A stretch of DNA of 46,384 bases from positions 1 to 46,384 of the forward strand of contig JAFSEN010000080.1 in NCBI GenBank assembly GCA_017435745.1, in the 5' to 3' direction. The stretch is from Oscillospiraceae bacterium (lineage in GTDB: Bacteria > Bacillota > Clostridia > Oscillospirales > Ruminococcaceae). The position numbers were made by a program, and so were the translations under genes. A model generated the notes under the pieces. It made no database searches and was not told where the DNA came from. It saw only the letters and a list, made by a program, of their open reading frames with translations. Positions 16,221 through 24,567 of the stretch are shown here, in pieces. Each line of letters opens with the position of its first letter. Positions within the stretch are counted from its first letter, which is position 1.

Positions 16221-18206
16221 ATGGCTGCATCCACGAAAAACAATTCCGGAAAAACCGGAGCAAAAAAGAAGGATTCTTATATTGATCCTCTTTACGAAAA
16301 ATACACTAAAAGTGTCATAAGAGCTCTTGGAAGCACGGAATTTTACGAGTTTTTCATGGACGCTGTTTCAAGAGCAGAAAACCGTTTTCAGTTTTCGAAC
16401 AGAAAAATGGAAAAAACGGTTGACCTCAACTGGGTCGATGCAATTGAAGAATCCCTTCCGGCAATCCAAAATATTATTTCAAGCCCCCGAAACATCATCA
16501 GGGAAGAGGAACTTATTGTAAACGTTGCAAACGCAAAAAAAGCGGGTTCCGACGTTGTTCGCCATCTTGCACAGCACGCAAGCCTTGTTGAAAAATACGA
16601 TTTCGAAACAGGCGAAGTCCGCCCGAGCAAACTTATGCAGAAATACCGCGAGGACACAATCGGCCTTTATGAAAACCGCCTTGTTTTCACGGCGCTTGAA
16701 ACCGCATTTCAGTTTGTAAAAATCCGTCACGATGCGCTTTTTTCCGCAATGAGCGATGAATTCGGCGCAAAGCTCAAGGTAGATTCCACCATGGAAACCG
16801 CAACGGAGCTTGTACGCGTCGATATGTTCATGCATATCAAGGAAACGGACAGCGCCATTGAAACCGACGACAAAAACGGCCATGTTTTTGACAGGATTTC
16901 GAAAATTTACAGAATCCTCAGCGTTCTTATGCGAAGCCAGTTTGCCCAGCAGATGGAAAGACTTCCGAGGGTAAAGGGCGCGCTTACCAAGACGAACGTT
17001 CTTAAAAAGAACCCGGATTACCGAAGAGTTCTTGCCCTTCTTGAATTCCTCAGAAGTTATGAGGATATCGGTTATACAATCCGCGTTGTCGAACAGAACC
17101 CGGAAATCGACGGAATTATGGAAAGGGATATTTACCACAATATTCTTTTCAACTACCTTATTCTTAAAGGATATCTTGAAGATGAGCGCGACCGCGTTAT
17201 TCCTGCTCCGGCAAGGGGAAGAAAACGCACCCTTAAACCCAAATTCATAAAAGAAATTATTGAAGAACTTACGGAAGATTATGATCTTCCGGATATTGAA
17301 ATCCGCAAGGTCCTTATAGAGGAACTTACGAAAGAACAGCTTATGCTCGAGGAAGAAGCGGAACGCCGCAGACTTGTTGAAGAACAGGAACGCCGCCGCC
17401 TTGAAGAACAGGAAAGACTTCGCCTTGAAGCAGAAGCGGAAGAAGCCCGCCGCAAAAAAGCGGAGGAAGAAGAAAAAGAACGCATCCGCAAGGAAGAGGA
17501 AGCCGAAAAACAGCGTCTGTTTGCAGAAAAAATGGAACGCGAGGCGGAAGACCGCCGCAGAACCAAGATTTTCCGCGATGAGCTTGACCGCTTTATGGAA
17601 ACTCTTGAAGAACGCAAAGAAGCAAGAGAAGCCGCGGTTGCCCGTCGCCTTGAAGAAATCAGAGCGTTTGAAGAAGCGCAGCGCAAAATTGAAGAAGAAA
17701 AACGCCGCAAGGAAGAAGAGGCGGAACGCATCCGCCTTGAAAAAGAAGCGGAGGAAGAACGTCTTCATAATATTCAGGCCCAGAGAGAAGCGGAAGATAT
17801 CCGCAGATGCGAAATCTTCGGAAAAGAGATCGAAAGCTTTGCTTCCGCCCTTGAACAGAGAAAAGAAGCAAGAGTTTCCGCGCTGGAACGCCGCATGAAG
17901 GAAAAAGCCGCTTTCGAAGAAACCGCAAGACTTATGGAAGAAGCGGAACAGAAGAAGATCGAAGCGGAAATTGCCGCAAGAGAAGAGCGGGAACGCATTG
18001 TTCTCGAAAAAGAACAGCTTAAGGAACAGGCAGAAAAAGACGAGATCCTTTCCGCACCTTATAAAGAGGAAATCGTCGTTTTCCTCGAATCTCTTCCGAA
18101 ACGAATTGCAATCCGCGAAGCGGAAAACAGAAGAATCCGCCTTGAAAAGGAACAGAGGGAACTTGAAAGACAGCGCCGCCTTGCGGCAAGAGCCGCAAGA
18201 GGATAA
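16221..18206 (+). CDS. DUF2357-like N-terminus fused to long coiled coil (AAA+ partner)
   Basis: 661 residues, no signal or TM. Residues 20-345 are globular and contain DTIGLYENRLV (about 145-155) and NPDYRRVLALLEFL (264-277), which recall the TYENR and YRRVL signatures I associate with DUF2357 proteins, the usual partners of McrB-like ATPases; this link is from memory and moderate. Residues 375-661 are an almost pure Glu/Arg/Lys/Ala coiled coil with three internal repeats centred on FxxELxxFxxxLExRKEAR. The nuclease half of classical partners is missing. It begins 27 bases after the AAA+ stop with an AAGGAG RBS. Probably a cytoplasmic scaffold or lever for the ATPase; a purely structural role is the alternative. 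Confidence 0.7.
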   Translation: MAASTKNNSGKTGAKKKDSYIDPLYEKYTKSVIRALGSTEFYEFFMDAVSRAENRFQFSNRKMEKTVDLNWVDAIEESLPAIQNIISSPRNIIREEELIVNVANAKKAGSDVVRHLAQHASLVEKYDFETGEVRPSKLMQKYREDTIGLYENRLVFTALETAFQFVKIRHDALFSAMSDEFGAKLKVDSTMETATELVRVDMFMHIKETDSAIETDDKNGHVFDRISKIYRILSVLMRSQFAQQMERLPRVKGALTKTNVLKKNPDYRRVLALLEFLRSYEDIGYTIRVVEQNPEIDGIMERDIYHNILFNYLILKGYLEDERDRVIPAPARGRKRTLKPKFIKEIIEELTEDYDLPDIEIRKVLIEELTKEQLMLEEEAERRRLVEEQERRRLEEQERLRLEAEAEEARRKKAEEEEKERIRKEEEAEKQRLFAEKMEREAEDRRRTKIFRDELDRFMETLEERKEAREAAVARRLEEIRAFEEAQRKIEEEKRRKEEEAERIRLEKEAEEERLHNIQAQREAEDIRRCEIFGKEIESFASALEQRKEARVSALERRMKEKAAFEETARLMEEAEQKKIEAEIAAREERERIVLEKEQLKEQAEKDEILSAPYKEEIVVFLESLPKRIAIREAENRRIRLEKEQRELERQRRLAARAARG

Positions 18207-18253
18207 CTTCTTCGGAAAAAATCCGGAAAGAAACAGAGTGAGAGGTAAAAGCT

Positions 18254-19492
18254 ATGACGAAAATTTATTTCAAGTTAATAGCAATGGCTGTCGCGCTGAT
18301 GCTTTCCGTATCGGTTCTGATAATGTCGTCCTATGCGTGGATGGTCCTTTCGGGAAATCCGGCGGTGAGCGGAATACAGGTTGCAATCGGCGGTGGAAAC
18401 ACCATTCTTGTTGCTCCGGACGTAAAAGTTGTTGAGGGCGAAAAAGTTTATCATTATCCTGGATATTTTTCGGACAAGATGAACTTCGGCGCAAACACAA
18501 ATTATGATTACCTTAAAGAAATCGGCGGACTTACTCCGGTTTCGACCTCCAACGGAATCGATTGGTTCCTTTCGGACACCCTTGTTGACAGCGAACTTAT
18601 GTATGCAAACCTTCCTTCGGGAAGCGAAAACATTAAAAAAGGAAATTATATATATCTTGATTTTTGGGTGGTTTCCCCAAGCGGAGATTATACCCTTCGC
18701 GTTTCTACCGGCGACGAAAACCCCAACGGCGGAAGCTTTGTGGTCGATCTTCTTGAACCGGTAAAAAACGGCGAAGCATGGAACCTTGCAAAGCCGGAAG
18801 GTAGTGCGGCTGCCGCAATCAGAATCGGTTTTCTTGCAAACGAATACCATGCGGACACCGAAACAATGCTGAAATATAAAGACACCCACGCGTATAACGA
18901 AAGATACACCGCTCTCCGGGGACTTTACAGCGAACCGGATTCGGGAACGGTGTATGACAGTTCCGTTTTCACGATTTATGAACCGAACGCGGATTTCCAT
19001 CCGCTTAAAACGGAATTTGAAGGACAGTATAAAGCTACAGATTATAAGTATGACGAAGATCATCCTTATAATATACAAAGCCGCATCACCGCCCAGCTTA
19101 AAAGCAGCTGGATTTCCGGAAACGAAGGAGAATCTTCCCCAATTGAACAGAAGTTCCAGACTGCAATTTACGGAAACGATGACATCGAGGAATCGGAGAT
19201 CATGTCCTATTTTTACGGACAGTATCTCCAGGGACAGATCGCCCCTTATATTTCAAAAGGCGATTTTATAAAACTTAACGCAAATCTTAGCGACGAAAAG
19301 AGTTTTGCTGAAAACGACCTTGCCGGAGCAACGAACGACGTTTATATTATAAAGCTGGAACAGAACAAGCCCCAGCGAATCAGAATGTTTATCTGGCTTG
19401 AAGGAATGGATATTGACTGTGAGGCAAGCGCCGCTTCCGCAAGATTTGCGGTGAATATCGAATTTGCCGGCGCATCTGAAAAAAATGAGTAA
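18254..19492 (+). CDS. SipW-type secreted protein with WLEG module
   Basis: 412 residues. The signal core runs to SSYAWMVLSGNPAVSG (about 25-40), with AIGGGNTILVAP after it, similar in layout to the 9756 and 24568 proteins. The mature part carries FTIYEPNADFHP and ends with MFIWLEGMDIDCEAS (about 377-391), then NIEFAG, as in the 12316 protein. So 12316 and 18254 are paralogs in two places of the same locus, each beside a signal peptidase. GAGAGGT precedes ATG 18254. Its stop overlaps the start of the second peptidase gene (ATGAGTAA), so translation is coupled. Likely a fibre subunit or tip adaptor. Confidence 0.8.
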   Translation: MTKIYFKLIAMAVALMLSVSVLIMSSYAWMVLSGNPAVSGIQVAIGGGNTILVAPDVKVVEGEKVYHYPGYFSDKMNFGANTNYDYLKEIGGLTPVSTSNGIDWFLSDTLVDSELMYANLPSGSENIKKGNYIYLDFWVVSPSGDYTLRVSTGDENPNGGSFVVDLLEPVKNGEAWNLAKPEGSAAAAIRIGFLANEYHADTETMLKYKDTHAYNERYTALRGLYSEPDSGTVYDSSVFTIYEPNADFHPLKTEFEGQYKATDYKYDEDHPYNIQSRITAQLKSSWISGNEGESSPIEQKFQTAIYGNDDIEESEIMSYFYGQYLQGQIAPYISKGDFIKLNANLSDEKSFAENDLAGATNDVYIIKLEQNKPQRIRMFIWLEGMDIDCEASAASARFAVNIEFAGASEKNE

Positions 19493-20294
19493 TATTATAA
19501 AAGAAAGCGGGGATGTCCGCCTTCAGCGAAAAATCAGCGCCCTTGTAACGGTGCTGCTCGTTCTGGCGGTTACCCTTTGCCTGTATGCAACGATACAGGT
19601 TTTAAGCAAAGGATACGCAAATATTGCCGGTTTTATGATGTTCCGTGTTGTAACCGGAAGCATGGAACCGGAAATCCCGGTGGGTGCTCTTCTTCTTACG
19701 AAGGAAACGGATATCGAAAACATAGAAAAAGGCGATATCGTGTGTTTCCGCACCCAGGTATCCGAAATTTGGGGAAAGATTGTTACCCACAGGGTTGTGG
19801 GTGTTATAAATCCGGAATCCGGAGGGATCCTTCTTGAAACAAAGGGGGACGCAAACCCGGTTGCGGACAGTTATTACGTTGACGAAACAAACCTTTTGGG
19901 AAAAGTTATTTGGCATACGGGAGATGGAAGTATGTTTGCGGATGCAATGTCCTTGTTCACAAGCGAAATCGGTTTTCTTGGGTTCATCGCCCTTCCAAGC
20001 CTTTTGCTTGCGGGTTTGATTTTAAAGAACACCGTTGGAAACATCCGCCAGGATATGCTTATTGCGCTTGAACTCGAGCGGCAGAAAAACGCCGTAAAAC
20101 AGGAGGAAGATCCTCTTGGAGGCATATCCGAGGAAGAATATAACGAGATGTACGAGCGCATACGAACGGAACTTATGGAGGAGCTGATTCATTCTGATGA
20201 AATTCGATCTGAAGAAGATAGATCTTGCGAAGATCAATCCGATGAAATTCATACGGAACCTGAGCAGTGTTCCGGAGAAACAGAAAGCGAATAA
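19485..20294 (+). CDS. sipW: Second S26B (SipW/ER-type) signal peptidase
   Basis: 269 residues. TM1 (about 18-38) is followed by VVTGSMEPEIPVG with Ser59, KIVTHRV with His102, and TKGDANPVAD with Asp122, the Ser-His-Asp set of the SipW/ER branch; TM2 lies at about 163-182 and a charged tail follows. Only modestly similar to the first peptidase at 13649, so they may serve different substrates. ATG 19485 overlaps the previous stop by eight bases without a clear RBS; a TTG at 19464 is an alternative. The last 98 bases can also be read in another frame as an N-terminal extension of the next gene. It lies next to the substrates at 18254 and 20296. Confidence 0.87.
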   Translation: MSNIIKESGDVRLQRKISALVTVLLVLAVTLCLYATIQVLSKGYANIAGFMMFRVVTGSMEPEIPVGALLLTKETDIENIEKGDIVCFRTQVSEIWGKIVTHRVVGVINPESGGILLETKGDANPVADSYYVDETNLLGKVIWHTGDGSMFADAMSLFTSEIGFLGFIALPSLLLAGLILKNTVGNIRQDMLIALELERQKNAVKQEEDPLGGISEEEYNEMYERIRTELMEELIHSDEIRSEEDRSCEDQSDEIHTEPEQCSGETESE

Positions 20295-20295
20295 T

Positions 20296-22359
20296 ATGAA
20301 TTCCGCGAACCCTGCAAACGCAGAGATTGCGAAAGTTCAGAAGAATATATACATGCAGGCGGGGCTTGCTCTTCTTACAATGGTGCTCACTGTTGTAATA
20401 CTTTTTGCAATGACTTCCGCATGGTACACCAACATTGCCCAGACCAGCGGACTTATGTTCGAGGTCGAACCCTGGGGTTTCAGCGGCGAAGTTGTTGTTG
20501 ACCAGGACGAATCCAATCCGATAAAAGCCGGCCCCGGCGACGACGGAATTATTCATCTTAAAGTTCTTCGCAATTCCCCGGCGGGAAACGAAGAAGAGGA
20601 AGAAGTTTCTGCAATTCTTGAGGAAGCGGGAGCTTCCGCAGAGGTTACAACCGATATAATCGACGTTGACGTAAAAATCGTAAAAACCGGAATGTCAGAA
20701 GATATCCGAAAAAGAATTTTCTTCTATGTTGATTCCCCGGCGGTTATCAACGGCGAGCAGGTCGAAAAAGTTTATGTAAACGCAAGAGAAAGCTATGTCT
20801 ATACTCTTTTCGGCGGAAGCGACCTTGTTATAAGCGAGGATTTCAGCAACGTTCCGGAACTTAAATGGGAATGGGTTTATGACGTTCTCGGATACTACGT
20901 TTACGGAACGGGAACAGAGGTCAATGAAAAATTAGTAGTAACCGCAAATGAATATCTTCGCCCCATTGAATATGACCTTGACAAAGCAACTTTCGACGAA
21001 GATTTTGAGCTTCTTACCGTTGACGGAGAAACAACCCCGGCGGAGTTCCTCAATTCCGTTTTTGCAACTGACGGTTACACTGTTTCCGAAGGCGACGGAT
21101 ATACACAGCAAATTTTCGGTGAAAATGATTTTGCCGAAACCGGAGTTTATTATCCGGTAAAAGTTGATGAAAACGGCGTTGGAATTTACGCATATCTCTG
21201 TAATTACGCGCAGATAGTTAAAGAAACAGAAACCGACACAGGCCTTGGAAATCTTGCATACCAGGCGGCGCAGAAAGACAGCACTCTTTCGGATGAGGAA
21301 AAAGCAAAAATCCGTTTCCCTGCGGAAATAAGCGTTACCGCACAGGAAAGGGAAACTGCCGCAAAAGCAGTATCCGGAGGAACAGAACTTATTGCGGCTT
21401 TGGCTGTGGATTCCGGAATCGATTCGGTACAGCTTGAAAGCGATATAGCTCTTGGCGGCGTTCTTGAAATTCCGGAAGGCAAAAAAATCCTTGTGGATCT
21501 CAACGGACACACAATTTCCACCACCAGCACCGAAAAGAATAATTTTGCAGTTTATGCAAAAAGCGGAAGTTCCGTTACTATGACAAACGGAACAATTGAA
21601 GGTAAAAGCGCAAGCACAAAGGCGGCGATCAACTCTGCAGGTGCGGAAGTTAACCTCAGTTCCGTAACTATAAAGAATTCCACCTATGGAATTTATGTGA
21701 GCGACGACATCGCGGCAGCGGGAGGAAAAGATTCTTCCGTGCGCATGGTCAATTCCACAGTTGACAGCAGCGTAAGCTATGGGGTTCTGTTCTATGGAAA
21801 CGGAGAAACCTCCGCCCAGGACAGCAGCATTATAATTGAAGGCTGTACATTTTACTCTAAAAGAGGTATTTATACAAACGGAAATGCAACATCGGCCGGA
21901 ATAAAAGTTACCGTTGTTGACACTAAAATTAATTCTAATACAGGAGCGGGTATATATAATCCGCAGGGCGACAGTTCCGTTACCATTTATAACAGCACCA
22001 TTGAAGGATATACAGGCCTTGCAATAAAAGGCGGTTCAATCCGTATTCTCGGCGGATCTGTAATAAACGGTATCGGTGAAAAAGGCGACCCGAAATTGTC
22101 CAACAGCGGATTTTCCGACACCGGCGACGCCCTTTATATTGAAACCAACTATAACAACGATATTTATATCGAAATAGAAAATTCGAAACTTTCGAGCCAG
22201 AAATCGAATGCAATCCAGGTTTATAACAGCGAAGAAAAAGTAAAAATCAATATTGTAAGCGGAACATTCAGTACTGCTGTAAAAGAAAATTGGGTCGCCG
22301 AAGGTTCCGAACTCGGCAGCGAACAAAAATCTGTTCACGTAAAAACTTCCGAAGAATAA
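20296..22359 (+). CDS. SipW-type secreted beta-helix protein
   Basis: 687 residues from ATG 20296. The hydrophobic core ends in FAMTSAWYTNIAQTSG (about 37-52), the SipW-type zone. An acidic mid-part is followed by a right-handed parallel beta-helix (about 390-660): LVDLNGHTIS, then many short turns with NGTIEG, NSTVDSS, GCTFYS and NSTIEG. Such helices occur in polysaccharide-binding or -cleaving proteins and adhesins; no catalytic set is evident. ATG 20296 is taken because it begins one base after the peptidase stop and gives a normal signal. ATG 20197, behind GGAGGAG with a long 13-base spacing, would add 33 residues and overlap the peptidase gene by 98 bases. It may be a tip adhesin (inference). 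Confidence 0.75.
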   Translation: MNSANPANAEIAKVQKNIYMQAGLALLTMVLTVVILFAMTSAWYTNIAQTSGLMFEVEPWGFSGEVVVDQDESNPIKAGPGDDGIIHLKVLRNSPAGNEEEEEVSAILEEAGASAEVTTDIIDVDVKIVKTGMSEDIRKRIFFYVDSPAVINGEQVEKVYVNARESYVYTLFGGSDLVISEDFSNVPELKWEWVYDVLGYYVYGTGTEVNEKLVVTANEYLRPIEYDLDKATFDEDFELLTVDGETTPAEFLNSVFATDGYTVSEGDGYTQQIFGENDFAETGVYYPVKVDENGVGIYAYLCNYAQIVKETETDTGLGNLAYQAAQKDSTLSDEEKAKIRFPAEISVTAQERETAAKAVSGGTELIAALAVDSGIDSVQLESDIALGGVLEIPEGKKILVDLNGHTISTTSTEKNNFAVYAKSGSSVTMTNGTIEGKSASTKAAINSAGAEVNLSSVTIKNSTYGIYVSDDIAAAGGKDSSVRMVNSTVDSSVSYGVLFYGNGETSAQDSSIIIEGCTFYSKRGIYTNGNATSAGIKVTVVDTKINSNTGAGIYNPQGDSSVTIYNSTIEGYTGLAIKGGSIRILGGSVINGIGEKGDPKLSNSGFSDTGDALYIETNYNNDIYIEIENSKLSSQKSNAIQVYNSEEKVKINIVSGTFSTAVKENWVAEGSELGSEQKSVHVKTSEE

Positions 22360-22391
22360 ACCAATGAATAAAAAAACAAAGGAGAAAGCCT

Positions 22392-23090
22392 ATGGAAAGA
22401 GAGAAAAAGAATAGCTCCCTTTTGCAGATTTCTGTGCTGGTTTTGCTCCTTTGTTTCGGAATTCTTGTTGCGTCGGTCGGAACAGCCTTCGGACGGTATA
22501 AATCGAGCAGCGAGGGAACAGTTGTTTTTGAAATGCGCGAACCGGCAAAAATATATCTCGGAAGAGTTTCGGTTGCCGATAACATTGAAACTTTTTCACC
22601 ACTTAATGCCGATGAGGAGCTTTTGTGGAACGTTGACGAAAACAAAGCAACTCTTGAAATTGCTGTTTCGAACGGAATTCCGTCGGACTATGAAAACCGT
22701 ATAGGGGCGGAATTTCCGGAAGAGGATCTTAAAGTAAAAATACGCCTTATAAGCGATCTGGGGCTTACCGCAGGAACGGAAAAGAACGACAAGGATGAAT
22801 CTGTTCCTTTTCCTGCAGAGGTAAAAATCAAGGTTACCCAGGAAGGAATAAACGGCGAAAGCGTTGAAAAAACAGCCGCGGCCGAAAGGATACTTAAAGG
22901 TTCAAGCCTTTTTTATACCAACGGCGACGGTTGGGTATATTCGTTCCTTGATGACGGAAAAGAAATTTTTTGGGACCTTAGGGGCGGAGAACTTTCTTAT
23001 ATAAAACTTACGATAGAAGTCGATATTTCCGGAATCGACGCGAAGGCCTTGAAGCTCGAGCCTGAAATTATTGTTGAAAGAGCAGAATGA
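22392..23090 (+). CDS. Secreted protein with TasA/TapA-like signal
   Basis: 232 residues. A basic N-terminus, a hydrophobic core and SVGTAFGRYKSSSEGTVVF (about 28-46) form a variant of the SipW-type cleavage zone with G-R-Y in place of A-W-F. The mature part is about 190 residues, beta-rich and acidic, with no Cys after the signal; length and layout resemble minor subunits or anchoring proteins of TasA-type fibres. AAAGGAGA lies upstream of ATG 22392. It starts 32 bases after the beta-helix gene and the next CDS starts 24 bases after its stop. I recognise no named domain. Confidence 0.7.
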   Translation: MEREKKNSSLLQISVLVLLLCFGILVASVGTAFGRYKSSSEGTVVFEMREPAKIYLGRVSVADNIETFSPLNADEELLWNVDENKATLEIAVSNGIPSDYENRIGAEFPEEDLKVKIRLISDLGLTAGTEKNDKDESVPFPAEVKIKVTQEGINGESVEKTAAAERILKGSSLFYTNGDGWVYSFLDDGKEIFWDLRGGELSYIKLTIEVDISGIDAKALKLEPEIIVERAE

Positions 23091-23114
23091 TGATTTACGA
23101 AAGGAGAATGAACA

Positions 23115-24554
23115 ATGGCAAACAAAAGAATAAATGTCTGCTGTGTTCTCCTTTCGGTTATCTTATGCGCGGCTTTTCTCTTTGTTTCGGTAACCGAAAG
23201 TTACGCGAGATATGCGGAAACTTTTTCCTGCAGAACGATTCTTGTTCCGGGAGAAAAAACTGCGTTTCAGAGCGATTACCTCGTTAAAAACACCGATGCT
23301 CAGCAAACCGTAATCGTCGGCGAACTTTCCGCCGAAAGCAGAGAAAAGAGCATCACTTTCACTATCGAATCTTCTGGAGATTCTGCCGGAGAGATTTTGA
23401 GCATCACGAATGAGCACGGAAGCTACGTTGAAGTTTCTTCGGACGTTGTTTCGGAAGATCCCGAGCAGGAAGCAAGACTTGAGGTTCCGGCAAACGATTC
23501 AAAAACCGTTACACTGAGCTTTAAAGCGACGGATACCGCGTTCAGCACGCCCCATGAAAAGCTTGATGTTGACGTAAACGTTGCCTGGGGAGATCTCACC
23601 GGAACGTTCCGCGTGCTCATACCGGCGGTTGAAGCACCGCAAACGGAAACAGCGGAAAACCCGGAAGGTTCTTCCGAAAGCGGAGAAAACCTCGGGCTCA
23701 GTTCTCCGGAAGAACAGGAAGCTTCGGAAACATCCGAACCGGCGGAAGAAGATTCCGCAGAGCAGGATAATTTGGAAAACGGAATCATGAGCATCAGTAT
23801 TTTTGATGCTTCCGCGCTGCTTCCGGTAAAAGTTACTCTTAAAGATGAGGTTACAGAAGCGGTTTTCGGCCTGTTCGACCAGAACAAACCGGAACCCCAG
23901 CCCTTCCCGGAAGGGACAAGATTCAGCCTTGATAACGGCGAAAGTTTTTATATGTTCTGCGGCGAAAGCACCGCAAGAATTGAAAAAGAAGACCTTAACG
24001 GTTCGGTGCTTTTCGATTTCAGCAAAACGGCGCTTTTGGAACAGGAAAATATTTCGGTTGCAATGCAGCCCTGGGAATCCGGAACGAACAATTCGATTTG
24101 TTCGGTAACGGTGAGCACCGGAGCTGAAAAAGCTTTTGGAACAGCGCAGTATTCCGGCGAAGAAGAAATAGGAATTGCCGGAAGCGAAGATTCCGGAGCG
24201 GGGAATATTTCCGAAGGTTGGAAAACCTGCACTCTTGACAGAAACGAAACAGCCGAGTTCTTCTTCCCCACGGAATGGGCGGATGCGGAACTTTCCTGTT
24301 CGGTGCAGATACTTAACCTTCGGGAAAACGGAACGGCCGGTTATGACAACACAGATATGGTCGCGACGGAATACCGGATCGATGAGGAAACGGGAACACC
24401 GAGTTTTTGCATCAGGACCGGCGAAAACAACCCCCAGGCGGGAGCATACAGAATTTATTTGATTTGGAAGTTCAAGGATATAGTTTTTTTGAAAACAGAG
24501 ATTCCTTTCTTTATAAATTATTCAACCCCTTCCGACAGTTTGTCGGAGAGTTAG
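23115..24554 (+). CDS. Secreted protein with A-R-Y type signal and acidic linker
   Basis: 479 residues. Signal core, then VTESYARYAETFSC (about 26-39) as the cleavage zone. The first mature part (about 40-175) has immunoglobulin-like strand spacing (FTIESSGDSAGE, KTVTLSFKATD) typical of a beta-sandwich. A Ser/Glu/Pro linker (about 178-220) follows, then a second beta-rich part of about 250 residues ending without an anchor. AAGGAG precedes ATG 23115. It may be an anchoring or accessory subunit, as TapA is for TasA; that comparison is by position and signal only. Confidence 0.68.
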   Translation: MANKRINVCCVLLSVILCAAFLFVSVTESYARYAETFSCRTILVPGEKTAFQSDYLVKNTDAQQTVIVGELSAESREKSITFTIESSGDSAGEILSITNEHGSYVEVSSDVVSEDPEQEARLEVPANDSKTVTLSFKATDTAFSTPHEKLDVDVNVAWGDLTGTFRVLIPAVEAPQTETAENPEGSSESGENLGLSSPEEQEASETSEPAEEDSAEQDNLENGIMSISIFDASALLPVKVTLKDEVTEAVFGLFDQNKPEPQPFPEGTRFSLDNGESFYMFCGESTARIEKEDLNGSVLFDFSKTALLEQENISVAMQPWESGTNNSICSVTVSTGAEKAFGTAQYSGEEEIGIAGSEDSGAGNISEGWKTCTLDRNETAEFFFPTEWADAELSCSVQILNLRENGTAGYDNTDMVATEYRIDEETGTPSFCIRTGENNPQAGAYRIYLIWKFKDIVFLKTEIPFFINYSTPSDSLSES

Positions 24555-24567
24555 GAGGTGCCCCAGA

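Noticed and set aside
16479-17768. A 429-codon antisense frame in the coiled-coil gene
   Set aside because: Runs of Phe and Leu are the complement of Glu/Lys codons (GAA/AAG), so it is an artefact of the coiled coil.
14628-18206. A classical McrBC restriction system
   Set aside because: No nuclease domain, no DNA-recognition domain and no methyltransferase nearby; the ATPase has a TM helix and sits among secretion genes.
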